This document shows, piece by piece, positions 34,918-48,596 of a stretch of 64,000 nucleotides of DNA (position 1 is its first letter; the number at the start of each line of letters is the position of its first letter). The notes under the pieces were generated by a model. That model did not search any database. It was not told the origin of the DNA and was given only the letters and a program-made list of their open reading frames with translations. Location: assembly GCF_901709675.1 (NCBI RefSeq), contig NC_051101.1, positions 12,420,501 through 12,484,500 of the forward strand. The letters are read 5' to 3'. The DNA comes from Syngnathus acus. Taxonomy: Eukaryota > Chordata > Actinopteri > Syngnathiformes > Syngnathidae. Both the position numbers and the translations under genes were made by a program.

Positions 34918-37900
34918 ATGTGGGTTAGGATGGAGGTGTGCAAGTTGAGGGGACTCGCGTGGATCCTCCTCCTGCTGTGGGCTCTACCGCACAGGACCAC
35001 CGCCCAAAGGCGTAACGGACGCAGGAATAACTACAAGCTCTATGAAGATGGACCGAATGGTAAATACACAATGATATCCACTGGGGACTTTAATATGTCC
35101 GGAAACACTTTTGGAAGGTTGAACGTGTTGATCCATCAACAACAAAGACACAAGGTTGCAATTTAGGTTGAATGAAATGATGCTAGGTTTAATCAAAGAC
35201 ACGAAATCGTCTGAAGTTTACAAAAAACGTTGTGATGTTTGAAAAAGATTTTTTTAGGTGTGTTGTGTTGTCATGTTTCTGCTGCTACGTTCTAATCAAA
35301 AATATTAAAAACGTGATGGGTTACGATGTTTACAAAAGAATTAGCAGATTTATCAAAGACACGAAGTTGTCGAGCGTTTCGCGAATACGTATGCTTGGTT
35401 TGAATTTTTTTACAAAAAGATACTACGGTGTCTGATGTTTTCAAAAACCATGTTGGGATCTAAATCTGTGTTTGCTAAAATACTTTTGTTCAGGTTATCA
35501 AATACAACAGATGAGTAAAAACTCATCCAATGGCCTTTGTGTTTTAATTGTCTGTAGCAGGTCGTCCGTGCTCCCTGGAAGTGGTTTTCATCCTGGACAG
35601 CTCAGAGAGTGCCAAAATAAGCCTGTTTGAGAAGCAGAAGGCGTTTGTGCTGGGATTCAGTACACGTCTGTCCATGCTGCAGGTCGCCGGCTGGACCCTG
35701 AGCATGCGAATGGCCGCTTTGCAATACAGCAGCTCCGTATCGGTGGAGCAGCGCTTTTCAGCATGGACCAACCTGGACGCCTTTCACGGCCGTGTCAGCG
35801 TCATGAGCTACATCGGCCACGGTACGTACACCACCTACGCTATCGGAAACGCTACAGAGCTGCTGGTGAGGGAGACCTCAGAGGACAGCGTCCGTGTGGC
35901 TGTGCTGATGACGGACGGCGCGGACCACCCGCGAAACCCCGACGTGGTGGCGGCCGCCATAGAGGCCAAAGAGCACGGCGTCAAGATGTTTGCGGTGGGG
36001 CTATCGCACATCGCTCAGCAAGGGCCTAACAGCGCTAAGCTGAGGGCCATAGCCAGCGTGCCTGCTCAGCAGTTTGTGCAAAGCCTTCAAGACCCTCAGC
36101 TGGAGCAGAAGCTGCTCAAAGAGATGGTGAGCACAGATCTGTCTTGGATGTTTAAGTATTATATTCCTCAAAGACAGGTGCATCAAAGACCCTAGTTGTC
36201 ATTGATGTGGATGTTAAGTTCATCAAAAACTCTTTGATTCCTCAAAGACCACGTGTTTTTGATGTTTACAATAAGATGTCAGAAAACACATTTGGGTCAT
36301 TAAAATGTTTCTTTTTGATGTTCTACCAATTTTTTGGGGGGATAGCGTTAAAGGTTATTCACGGACAGTTGTTTTTGATGTGTTGCCAATATGTAGTTAA
36401 TTTAATGTTGAAACATTTATGGGAAATTCTCTTTGATATTTTTGAATAATGCTCTATTTTCTTGTTGCCTTAACTGCAGTGACTTATTTTCATCTCTGTT
36501 ATTTTGCTTCCAGGGCTCAGTCGTATTACAAGAGGTTTGCAGTTATTTTTTATTCCTCATTTTAATTCATTTTACACAGCACAAACAATCATTTTGACTT
36601 ATTATTTCTCATGTTCTTATTATTAGTGTCCCGAAATGCAGGAGTGCTTTTGTGAAGGTGGAGAGCCAGGCCCACAAGGACCTCAGGTGACCTTTTTCAA
36701 TAAACTATATTTTATAGCTTTTACTGATAAAAAAAAATTCTCTATTCAGGGCCGAAAAGGAGATCTAGGTTCGAGAGGACCAGCTGGTTCCAAAGGAGCC
36801 AGGGTAAGCCACCAAAAATTATATTGTTTAAAAAGACGTTTTGGGGTGTTTATGGGTTTGGTGCCGCCACTCCAGGGGGAACCCGGTGCGGATGGTCAAC
36901 CAGGAAGTAATGGCGCTGAGGTAAATTTCATTTCATCTCAGGCTCTTTATTTGAGGTGAGGCTTTCAATTAAGGGCTCTGTCTTGCAGGGACGTCCGGGT
37001 TTCAAAGGTAGCAAGGGGGACAGAGGAGAATGCGGGCCTCCTGGCGGGAAAGGTGACCCGGTATGTGCCTGACTAGAACTATTGAGTTTGAAGCTCTGAA
37101 TTAGCGTTCATAATAATCAATCAGGCGTCATCTCTCAGGGATTGGAAGGGCCGATCGGACCACAAGGACCGAAAGGAAATCAGGTACAACATTACGACTT
37201 TTATTAAATTTTATAGTCACATCTTTAATTTTCTTCTAGTAATATTACCTTTTTTTTTTTTATCACAACTCGGGACACTGATTTTTTTTCTCCACATTTG
37301 TCTTTGTATTATTATGCTAGTATGACCAAAAATGGCTACATACTCTCCCAGGAATCCTTTTTGCTACAAAACGTGTACATCAAAGTGTACCATACGACAG
37401 GAGTGGAAGCAAAATTCATCTTTATTCACCTCTGCACTCATGGAATGTGAATATTGGCTTCCGACTAATCCGCAGCCAAAAGCAGGGAATCCAGGCTCGC
37501 AGGATATTTTTTTTGGACTTTGTGTGGCGGGATTAGCGCAGCGACCTGGACGCTGGCTTGTCCGAATAAAAAAGTGTTTTGCTGTGAAAAGCTATAGAAC
37601 ATGAAAGTCGGGGATGTTGACTTTGATCTATTCTTACCACGTGTGAGAAAATGAACAAAATATTACATGTGTTTCGCAGGGTGAAGTTGGGCCACCTGGA
37701 GACATTGGACCCGAGGGACCAACTGGACAAAAAGTAATTTTTAGCTTATATAAACATGAAATTGTTTGAACTGAGGGCCCACCAGAAAGATTTTGTCATA
37801 TACACCTGGCAACCCCGAAAAAAATTGGCTCTGTAGCGTCTTTCAGATTTGGAAGAAAATCTAGCCACTGAAGCTAGCATCACATAGCAGCACCCGTTTC

Positions 37901-40900
37901 ACTTAGCAACAAGAAATTTGGTTGGCATGTCTACCATGTGACGACTCACCAAAAAATCTCAAGAAGCCATTCTAGACAATCCACAGGAAGTCTGACATTT
38001 TGATTTAAATCTGACAGTAGTGCACCCTCGAGAATTATTTTAAAAATAGTTTTACAAAAAATTTGGTGGGCATATCTTTCTTGAGTAGACCCACAAAATC
38101 AGCATGGCGATTGAATATTTGGAAACATTTTAAAGGTTAATTTCCCACTAGTGAGGCACTGGACTTTGTTAGTGTCATTGACTTGAATGTCACACAATCA
38201 CACACATACAGTAAACGACCTTTAACGAACCAGCCCCCGGGCTGCCCTCTAACCTTTGGACAAAGATGTCTTTATGGAGGGTAAATATGAATTGATTTAT
38301 AGCCCATGAGAGAATTCCAGACATTAATTCAGAGAAGATTTCACAAAGAAGTATTCACACAGTCTTCTCCTTGGTGCTACAATGATATAAAAAGGTTGCA
38401 ACTATGAACTGTTTGACTGGCCAATCAATGTCTAAAATTCTGAATTATTATTTCACCATAATTTGTCGTTTTCTAATTAATCAATCATTGACAGGGTGAC
38501 AGAGGGCCAAGCGGCAATGCCGGACCACCAGGAGACTTCGGGATTGGCTTCCCAGGAGCCAAGGTGACTCATTTGTCACCATTTATTCAAAAATAAAATA
38601 AGAATCATGATCTAAAACATTTTATAAAATTTGATGTTTTTAGGGAGAAAAGGGCAACCAGGGAAGACCTGGATCAACTGGTCTAGGCGGTATCGGAGAA
38701 CCGGGACAACCTGTGCGTATTGACACAATACTTATAATACATTGCATTGGTTTGTGCTTCATAATGATCACATTGATAATTAAATGAGGTCATAGGAGTC
38801 AAAATTCAAAGACACTTTCCTTCATATTATATATAATTACTTTTAGAATATTTGCGCTCTTGCTTCAGGGTCCTCTAGGACCACCTGGACAGCGAGGCAA
38901 CCCAGGACCACCTGGAGAGGGACTACCAGGACCCAAGGTGGGACTTATATTGCCATTTAACTAACAGAATACAAATCAAGTAGAAGTGTGCGCTCCCTCT
39001 AGTGGTATGTGCAAGTATTACTCAATTCAAGGATCAAATTGTGCATGTTACAGTGACGCAAACGTTTTTCAAGAAGGATAGTTTAGTTGTATTTAACTTG
39101 ACAGGGGGATCGAGGATTTGAAGGACCCCGGGGGAACCGTGGGCCTCCTGGCATCGGATTCAAAGGGGACAAGGTAAAACTATCTGATGACGTGCAATAT
39201 GGAAACTCCATCGTAGTTTATGAATCGGGGAAAAAAATAGCATCTATGTAGCAAAATAAGTAATTCACACAAATATAACTTAAAAAAAATGACTTAGAGA
39301 TTTTCATTCTCAGGGCAATATCGGGGTATCTGGGTTGCCAGGTCCAGTCGGAGCTTCTGGTGTCGGAATCCAAGGAGAAAAGGTAAAAAAAAAAAAACCC
39401 AGCAAAAAAAAAAAAATATCTAAAAAATTTGTCTTTTTTTCTATACTTTAGGGTGATCCAGGTCTGCCTGGACCCGCAGGCCTCAGAGGAGGTCTAGGTG
39501 TGGGAATTCCGGGACCTAAGGTAGATATTTGCGGCTATGCTAATCCTGATGGACATCTCAGCTGTTTAGCATTTTGATTGCATCGAAATTGCTCTGCAGA
39601 TGTTTACACACAAACATGCAAATGATGTAAGACCGTCCTGTCAATCAAACCAGTCAGGCTGGTTGCGTTATTAAGGACACTGCAAAGCAGCATGTGGTTC
39701 GTTATCCAAAGTTATTATTGAGCGTAATTGTAAACAATTGCATATTCGCTATCATGAGGCGGTTCAGTCTTTCGTAGAACCGTGATAGTAGCTAACCATC
39801 TTGTACGCAGTGTTCGCAAAAACATATTTGCCACTGCCAGACAAAAAAGTATATTTAGTACAGTAATATGTGTTTGTTATTTCAAAAGACCTAACAATTA
39901 TTTGTAATGGTGGAAAAAAGCAATAAGAACTATGTTTTGTCTGAAACATAGGGGAATTATGGATTTCCTGGAGGACCAGGACCACCCGGTGAGAGAGGTG
40001 TGGGAGTGCCAGGTCCAAAAGTAAATATGTACAACCTCACCTAATAGAATGTCATAAATAGTGTCAAAAACTAAGAAAATAGCAAGAAATAGTTGGCATT
40101 TGACCACCTGTGACTTTGAATTTATTACTCAGGGGGACGTGGGGCCTGGAGGCCAACCAGGGGTACCTGGTCATCCAGGAGAAGACGGGACCCCGGGACA
40201 AAAGGTACCACCATTGATCCTGTTCACACCAGAATGTCAGAACATCTGATCAAAAACAAGTAACGCTTTTCCATTTTTCAATGCAAGGGTGACATTGGGT
40301 TTCCAGGACCCAGGGGACCAGACGGTAGTCCTGGTAAAGGTGCGCCTGGAGAGAAGGTGAAGCTTTTGATGATTATGTTTTTATCGTAGACCTCACCATG
40401 ACGTCTCACCACGGTGGAAAGGTCTAAAGATGTGACGTTATGGTTGTCATCACCTCAACAAAGTTCATATGGTGTTTTCCCAGGGAGCCAGAGGGGACAG
40501 AGGCTCCAGAGGCCTGCCAGGCGCTGTTGGTTCTGTGGGACCAGCTGGGCCCAAGGTAAGGACTCACTTTCAAAAATATCTCAGGCCCTTTGTGAGTAGG
40601 ACTTCCTCTGACTTCCCAAGTTTGGTACGTTTTTGTATTCAGGGTGATACGGGATTTATCGGGCCACCTGGCGCACCTGGACAACCTGGGAGGGGACTAC
40701 CTGGTGCCAAGGTAAGACAGCTTGTAAAGTTTTAAATTTGATAGTGTAAAAACATACTCATAGGTTGTGGGACTTGCAGGTCAAGGTACCACTGAATTAT
40801 GATTTGCAATGCCTGTTCTTTTCTGTTCAGGGAGATCCAGGCCCACAGGGTCTCGCTGGAGCTGTGGGCGAACCGGGGCGTGGTATAACTGGACCCAAGG

Positions 40901-43806
40901 TGAGTTGAGGTACTTAATCTGATTCCGAGCCAAAGTGCTAACTGCGGTTTGTTTTAAAGGGTGACAGAGGTCCACCAGGGTCTTTGGGGTTGCCTGGAGG
41001 TAAAGGTGAAGGCTTTCCAGGACCTCCGGTGAGTATCAAAGTCCAGCGTCAGTATCAAGTCTTTGAACAGCCTCAAGGCAAACTCTTGGCCTTAGGGGCC
41101 TCCAGGAAGTCCTGGTTTGACAGGAGAAACAGGAGCAGATGGTGTCGGCCTACCTGGACCAAAGGTGAGGATCAAATATGGTGAGGAATGATAATGGGAA
41201 GATCATTTTATCTCCTTTAATCCAGGGAGACAGAGGCCTTCCTGGATCTTCTGGACCTGCCGGACCACCAGGAGTTGGACTCCATGGGCCAAAGGTAGTC
41301 AGTGCCAGAATGGTTATTTTAGTACATGAATCCAGAGGTGGGAGCATGAGTTTTTGCTTCATCCCTGTAGGGTTCCCCTGGCATAATAGGACCTCCAGGT
41401 CCACAGGGACCCCCAGGAGAGGGCATCCAAGGGCAAAAGGTAAACCGGGAACCAGCTGACTCCATATTCCCTCCAATCATTGCCAAAGTATAAACGATTT
41501 CTCTCTAGGGTGAGTCTGGATTTCAGGGAATCCCTGGCCCGAGGGGTCCTGCTGGAGTCGGACTACAGGGTGATAAGGTACCAGTCCACAGTCCGGTTAC
41601 TTTCTGATTGTGGATTTGTGGTAGAGGACCGCTAAGATGGACGATACTTACTTTCCAGGGCGACCGAGGTTTTGCTGGTGAGAAAGGGAAAAAGGGAGAC
41701 AGAGGGACGACCGGAGAACCAGGAATTATTGGACCTTCGGTATGTGATCTTGTAGTTAAAGCAATTATGAATGTGTGGTTCTTAAGGAAGCAGATTCCAT
41801 TTGTTTTCTTTGAGAGCCATTTTGCCATTTGACTGACAAAGAATATACGATAGAATATTCTGTTTGTTCACTGTTTCAAATCACAGGGTAGAGCTGGACA
41901 AAAAGGAGAACCAGGACTTACGGTAAGTCTTTCCCCATTACAAGACATCCATGTACATGAAGAATGACTCTCAAGGTGTCCAACAGACATTCCGCACCAC
42001 ATTAACCTTGAACTGACACTTTAGTCGGGGAAATCCCAAGATCCACAACCAACAATCCTTAAATTTTGTGGCCATGCACTGATGAAAACATGGATTTGTT
42101 TCCGTTTTGCAGAGGGAAGAAGTCATTAGAATTGTTCGATCCATTTGCAGTAAGTCAAAAAAACGGTTTCTCCGTTTTCCTGGCTTGTGTTCACCCTTAA
42201 ATTAAAGCCTTCCATTTCAGATTGTGGGGTGACGTGTCGCCAAAGCCCCCTGGAGCTGGTCTTCGTCATCGACAGCTCTGAGAGTGTGGGCCCTGTCAAC
42301 TTCGAGGTCGTCAAGGACTTTGTGAGCGCTCTGGTGGACCGGGCGTCAGTGGGCAGGGACACTACAAGGGTGGGCGTGGTGCTCTACAGCCACATCAATG
42401 TGGTGGTGGTCAGCCTTAGTCAGGATGCGTCTCGGGACCAAGTGAAGGCAGCGGTGCGGTCCATGACCTACATGGGCGAGGGTACCTTCACAGGCAGCGC
42501 CATCCACCAGGCCAACAGGCTGTTCCGGGTGGCTCGGCCACGCGTCAGAAAGGTGGCCGTGGTCATCACCGACGGCCAGGCTGACAAGAGGGACTCGGTC
42601 AGTCTCGAGAGCGCGGTGAGGGAAGCCCGGGCGGGTGAGATCGAGATGTTTGTGATCGGAGTGGTGAACGCCAGCGACCCATTTTTTGGCGAGTTCAAGA
42701 GGGAGCTGGACTTCATGGCCTCTGAACCGGACGCAGACCACGTGCACCTCATAGACGACTTCAAAACGCTGCCAGGTGATTGTGGTGCCATTTATTGTTG
42801 AAGCTAGCTAGCTGGGCTAGTGGTTAGCATGTCTATGACACCCATCTCCCAATTATCATTTCACAATTTAAGCCCTGGAGAAGAAACTCCTGAGCCACAT
42901 TTGCGAGGACAGCAGTAGTGATGTTTTACACTCAATCCTGAGCGGTGGACTTCCTCCAAGACGCCCAGAGGTCTCCAGAACTGGCATCTGGCGGCCTCCC
43001 TGGACCGGGACGGACACAGACACGCCTACCTTCACGGGAGACTTCCGGAGGATTCAGGTCACGGTAAGGACAACTACATTTCCAACTCAGTAGACTAACA
43101 TAATAATGATTTATGTATAGTTTCAGCTTTTATGGAAAGTCATCAAACTTAACCATCGTGTATTTGTATGCTATTGAACGACTATGCTAGTCCTCTATCG
43201 CCATCATGGCTAACTTTTGCCATCTGTATGCTACGTTAGCTTAACATAACATTCTCTTGGACAGCCGCATCCACCGCCATCTTATCCCGAGAGACAAGTG
43301 ACCACTCCGACACCGAAAATGGATGACCGGAGCTTATCGGAATCGCAGCGATTTCCATTCTTTGACAGACAACCTTTGAGGCCTGACGGTAGCGCCCCGA
43401 CCCGACACACGCCAAAAGTGGTGGTCAACAGGCCCACAACAACTACCATCAAAACGCCACAAGAGATTCCACAAATCACGCCAGGTAGTGACGGTGTTTT
43501 TACACAATTCTTCATTATATTTTCTGGCATTTAATAATTTCAATAGGAAAAATGTACTGTTGAAATGCAAGCCGAAAGTGTTTTGGAAGAAATTGTTTAA
43601 ATGGTGTCTTTTTCTGGTTTCATTTCACGCCGACAGAGCTCTGCCGTGCACCGTTGGATCCGGGTCCATGTCGAAACTACGTGGTGCGCTGGTACTACGA
43701 CTCATTGGCCAACGCTTGTGCTCAGTTCTGGTTTGGAGGTTGCCACGGCAACGCCAACCAATTTGACAACGAGAGGAAATGTAAACAAACCTGCGTGCGG
43801 GTCTAA
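34918..43806 (+). CDS. col28a1: Collagen type XXVIII alpha 1
   Basis: Secreted matrix collagen with two von Willebrand A domains around a helical region and a C-terminal Kunitz domain. Coding exons: 34918-35059 (signal peptide, RRNGRRNN), 35561-36126 (VWA1; MIDAS DSSES), 36514-36534, 36627-36686, 24 helix exons (36750-36803, 36876, 36989, 37139, 37680, 38495, 38644, 38869, 39105, 39314, 39452, 39952, 40133, 40288, 40484, 40643, 40831, 40960, 41096, 41226, 41371, 41509, 41659, 41887-41922), 42113-42149, 42221-42775 (VWA2; MIDAS DSSES), 42873-43063, 43265-43484 (Pro/Thr linker), 43637-43806 (Kunitz). They join to 1175 residues (human about 1125). The Kunitz domain has all six cysteines and Arg after GPC at the P1 site, so it could inhibit trypsin-like proteases. 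ATG 34930 is an alternative start. Acceptor TAGCAG at 35555-35560 is a NAGNAG site. Confidence 0.93.
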
Positions 43807-43957
43807 CTTAAACCATATGTCATCATCATAGTCATAAAAATGTTTTTGGTAAAGGTGCTTCCCTGTTTAAAAAAAGCATGTTACTTGTACTTGAATATTT
43901 TTGAACACTAACTTTTTCACTTTATATTTTTCTAATGTTTTACTGTGTAATGGCGTA

Positions 43958-43963
43958 AATAAA
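43958..43963 (+). terminator. Poly(A) signal of col28a1
   Basis: AATAAA about 150 bp after the col28a1 stop. The following 43.97-44.45 kb is very AT-rich (many TTTAATTAA-like words) and holds no gene; the next gene runs convergently. Confidence 0.65.
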
Positions 43964-44462
43964 ACTTATTTTTTAATTACCCCTGTCAAACTGAATTTTT
44001 TAACGACTAAAATTCATTACTAATGGTAACTATGTATTTTTAATTTAATGAATAGGACATGCTAAGGATTCCAGTTCACATTTTTAAATAATGAATAAAC
44101 CAAAAAACGTAATTTACATTTTAATTAATTGATATTGGCTTTATACTAATTTAATTTTGACACTGCATCAAGGTGAATTAAAATAAAAATTTTAATTAGT
44201 TTTAAATTAAAGTTAATTACTTGATTAAAGTTGCGATGGGCAGGAAATTAGTCATTTAAAATGACAAATGAAGCAAAAAAAATTTAGTTTGTTTTCAAAT
44301 ACTTTTCAAAATTTACTACATATGGAAAATCAATCAGTGCAAAGTCAAATATTTAAATTGATTTTCTTATTATGAAAAATAACAATAACTATAAATGGCA
44401 GTCGCTAAGAACAGGAGATAAATTAATTGTTATTTCATTTTGAAGGAGGACGTTTTTGGCTT

Positions 44463-47400
44463 TCATTTGTAGAAGACGAGGAAGGACGACATGACGATAT
44501 AACCCGGCTGCTGAGTCGGGTCCGGATCCTTCCCGTTGAACAGACCGAAGTAACAAACCGTGTTGGATGCCTGACCGCTAACATCCAACTGTAAACAAAC
44601 CCACAAAAACCTTTTTTTAAAAACCCAAAAAATAAAAGCTTTGGCCCGACATTAGCGATTTTGAAAAAAAAAAAAGTAAAATCTACATTCCACTGTACTT
44701 AGCAAGTAGTGACTTGTACCTGCGCAGTGACGTCAAGCCTCCAGGGGTCCACCTGCAGTCCGTCACACCATCCGCCGCGGCCGTACAGCCACGTGCCGTG
44801 CTCGTTGGGCACGGCGCCCTCCTTCACGTGCTCGGTGCAGCCCAGCGCTGAGCCTTCTCGAACCCACAAAGAGCTCAAGTTAGGAGCTCGCAGTTAAAAT
44901 TACTTCCTAAATTAACTGGTTATCAAAAATATAAAACCATATTTGGATTTTTCTTCTTATCACTCCATAGAATTTTTTTCCTCCTAAAATCATAAAATGT
45001 TCTTTTGCTTTATCTTGTCAATTAGCACCCAGTAAAACGACTCGAGTATAAAATATCTGCTCACCCGCAGAGTCAAAGGATCGCGTGTTGTTGTACACGC
45101 CGTTGACCAGGAAGTGGTGCGAGGTGACGCAAAACTCTCCACATCCGTTGTCGTCGCTACCGTGTCCCGTGATGACGGCGTAGAGCTCCACCTGCGGGCC
45201 ACCGCACGTCGTCAGAATCGTCCACCATCTTATGGATGGCCAATTTTACCTTTTTGGCAGAGGCAGGCACGGGGAACTTGATGGAGGGGTAGCGCAGGTT
45301 GTACGTCTTGTCGAAGGTCCCGCCGTCATACAGTGACATCACTCGGAAGGGGCGGAGCTTCTCTCCTGATAGACCAATCGGATATTGACCATCAAGAATA
45401 TGCAATCTTAACTCATTTCTTGAGCCACATGCTGCGTCAGCGGTCCCCTACCCGTCAGGTTGGCGACGCTGAACCTCAGGTTGAGGGAAACCATCCAGGG
45501 CATGGCCCACGGAGGCGTCTTCATGGTGAAGCGACAAACGCCGGCGTCCAGTACCGGAAGGAGCGGAGACACGTCTGTCTGCCAGCGACCGATTCTTCTG
45601 CACAGCATGATGGGAACAACAGAGGAGGGATAATGGCTAACTTGCAAATACAATAATGTCAAATTTTTATTGTATGATTTTTTTTTTTTGTCATTATATT
45701 TCCAGACGTAATGTAAAAACGTTTTCAAGAAACGTGAGCGATCGTACCTTCGGAAAGCGGTGATCCAGCGTCCCAGCTCGACGTGGCAGTAAGGTCCGAG
45801 GTGATCGCAGCAGACGAAAAGTTGAACCGTGTGATCCCACTTAGGACATGACGCGTCTCTGCTGCCGGGACACGACAGCGACGCGTCCAGCATCAGCGTG
45901 TCAAACGTTGACAAGTCTGCTCACACACAATATGTGAATATTCTCAACACGTTGTGCTCAACGGAAATAATTTAAAAAGTGAAATAGCGCCACCTGGCGG
46001 CATGTTAACATCAGCCACGGCTCCTTTGTCTCCTTGCATTTGTACTTTGTCAAAGACGGTCACCACAGTTGCAGGAGATTCCAATTTCAGCTGCAGAGCT
46101 GTGGAAAAATCAAACCTGGACACAAACATTTATTGTTATTAAATTTACATGGATGTACACTCCAACAGTTTTGGAACTCTAACAACATGAAATAAGCCAT
46201 CTAATATTTCACTTTTTTGTTTGATTTTTTTTTTTTTCACTCACCACTGCGCCTGCCAGTTGACAAAGCTGAAGGAGGGGTACAGGAACCAGCCCAATTC
46301 GGCCAGCGCCCCCTGCTGGTCAATACCGATGAAGAAGTTGGGAGATGGGGTGGTCTGGAAAGACACGCTCACTGCCAGACCTGACCTGTCAAAAAAAAAA
46401 AAAAAAAAAGATTGGCATCCAAAGTGAAACAATTTACTCATAAGTAATAATAAATAAATAAAAAATAGTTTCATGAATTAAAATAAATGCAACTTCAATG
46501 TTATACGATAGCTAAAATGACTTTTGTTCGACGTTTGAGGTGCTGGATTTGGAAAGTGGTGTTAGTAATGTCTGGCATACTAGCATTAATCCAAATGACC
46601 TTCATACAGATCTGATAATCGAGCAATCAAAGGATTTGATAACAGCATTAAAATGTCATCTCCATGGTGGTGGATTAAGGCTTTTGTGTGGCGATGAGAC
46701 CTGAGTGCACGGCCGACGGCCGGCTGGATGTGCACCATGGCTGCGGGCAGGCCGAGTGGCGTGAGACACTCAGCGTCCACGCAGTTCATGTCCTGGATGG
46801 AGTTTCCTGCCAGGGCGTAGACCAGCACGCCAGAGGCATTGGACTTGACCATATTTTGGACCTGCGGGGAGATGAAGGCAATTGGCAGGTTTTATAATAA
46901 CAACATAATAGCTTCAATAAGAAAGCAGGGATACATTCATACATATTGACTATATTTATGATTTGAAGGTGACCTTAGTGAAGAATGAGCAGTTTCCCTC
47001 TGACAGCCAGGCTACAGCACCTTCCACAGACGACGACGGCTCGCAGCCATCCCCCGCGTCCTTCAGCTTGTACCTCGTTTGAGCCCAGCGAGCGCTCAGC
47101 CAGTCGTATCTTGCGTCCAGTCGCTTGGCGATCACGGGCACATCCCATCCTGAGGGAACGGAGAGCATGATAAACTTGTAGGTCGAGTTGTGGGTAATCG
47201 TTTTTCTTTTTTTGGGTGAGTCACTCACCCTCGGAAGTGAACACAGCCTGGGCTAGGCCGCAGTTGTGCCCCTTGCAGGCCCAGGAGTACAAGACGCTGG
47301 CGATCCAGTTGCCAACAGCAAACACCGGCACCGGAGACACATGAAGTCTGGACAAAACCTCTTTTTGACTTAAACAACACACACACACACGTACACAAAT

Positions 47401-47989
47401 CAATAACATACATTTAAGGCATTGACTCTGCATCACCTGTCTGCATACACCAATTGCGATATAATTGTTATAAAAATAATTAGTAATCTCATTTTTTTGG
47501 TGATATTCGTGTAGTAAATTAGTGTGAAAGTCACCCGTGCTTATTGGCGGCGTCGAGCAGCCTTTCCCGCATCCAGAGCGCGTCCGTGGCCGCAGAGTCG
47601 TCCAGGGAGAGGAAGAGCAGGTGAGTGCTGGTCGGCAGCTCCTGGACGAGGCTGGCCAAGGACGCCGAGGAGTTCCACAAACACTCGAGAAAAGCGGACT
47701 TGTTGGTAAACGCGTGGATGACCAGCGAGACCCCCGCCCAACTCGGTTCTCCCGGCCGGTACACAAAGTCCCCATTCAGAGTCGGCACCGTGAACGCTGC
47801 AGCCGGTTCTCCCGGTTCCAGTTCTCCGTAGCGTCTCCGCTCCACCAAGTTGTCGTGGGGCTCCAAGCCCGCTGGGCTCGCCTCATCGTCGGTCAACTTG
47901 AAACGCCGCTTCGGTATCTCTTTCGCGGCGAACGTCACGTGAACGCTAGCTAGGATGAAATAGAGCACAGGAGACGATGACCACAACAT
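44463..47989 (-). CDS. Secreted PNGase F-like protein (peptide-N-glycosidase F domains)
   Basis: Bacterial PNGase F removes N-glycans from asparagine; vertebrate relatives are poorly characterised. Twelve coding exons in minus order: 47989-47535, 47368-47229, 47149-46974, 46861-46701, 46385-46245, 46115-45994, 45916-45748, 45597-45452, 45365-45250, 45191-45065, 44853-44720, 44588-44463. Phases join to 670 residues. A signal peptide is predicted (SSSPVLYFILASVHVTFAA). The first 330 residues have several Cys and a PA-like stretch (VLVYALAGNSIQDMNC). The C-terminal 300 residues look like the two PNGase F jelly-rolls: FDTLMLDASLSCPGS with CPKWDH, GHGSDDNGCGEFC, and GTWLYGRGGWCDGLQVDPWR, which resembles the PNGase F motif around RxGWCPG. 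Acidic residues near the WD and GEFC motifs are candidate catalytic groups; I cannot confirm activity. It runs convergent to col28a1 and divergent from the tachykinin-like gene. Confidence 0.75.
46302..46318 (-). promoter_or_regulatory. CTCF-like motif inside a coding exon
   Basis: On the minus strand ACCAGCAGGGGGCGCTGG lies within exon 5 of the PNGase F-like gene, where it also encodes part of DQQGALAE. Same core as at 2178. Confidence 0.4.
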
Positions 47990-48596
47990 TCTTCTTTCCG
48001 CCCCACAACGAATGTTGAGTCGGACCGAACGACGAATTTAGAGCATTTGTTTCATTTAAAGTTTATTCTTTGGACTCTTGATGAGTTTAGTGTCAAATGC
48101 GGAGGCTGGTAATCGTCTAATCGTTTGTTGCGGTAGAGGCGGGTCACAATACAGACGACGGCGGCCGTAGTGGGTCAAACAGCATGTAAACATCACTTTT
48201 ACAAATGTCAATATTTGTCAATAAAGTATTTGCTTAAACGTGACTATGTTTAGCGTTTATTAAAGATTTATAGAAATAAAAGAAGTTTACAAAAGATTTT
48301 ATGGGTTTTTTACAGATCTACCTACCTGGTATAATGAAGATTAAATTGGATGTGAGTGACTAGAGCTGCTGTCACGATTCATAAACGTCTCTGGAGGAAC
48401 GTGAAATTGTTGATTTAATGAAGCAAGGTGCAGAGAAAATGGAGAGATGTGTGTGTAATTATTTTAATGCGTGGAGGTAAACAGCCTCCCATGATGCACC
48501 TTCATCATCCTCATCATCATATTCGACATCATCAACCCAGTGGCACCTTTAGAAGGCAGCAAGAGCCCTCGAAACTGCAGCATAAAGTGGATAACG
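47990..48596. promoter_or_regulatory. Divergent intergenic region, PNGase F-like (-) and tachykinin-like (+)
   Basis: About 600 bp separates two head-to-head start codons, so it probably contains both promoters and 5' UTRs. An upstream ATG at 48439 on the plus strand opens a short ORF of 13 codons before the tachykinin start. No clear TATA box; TATAATGAAG at about 48330 is only loosely similar. Confidence 0.4.
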
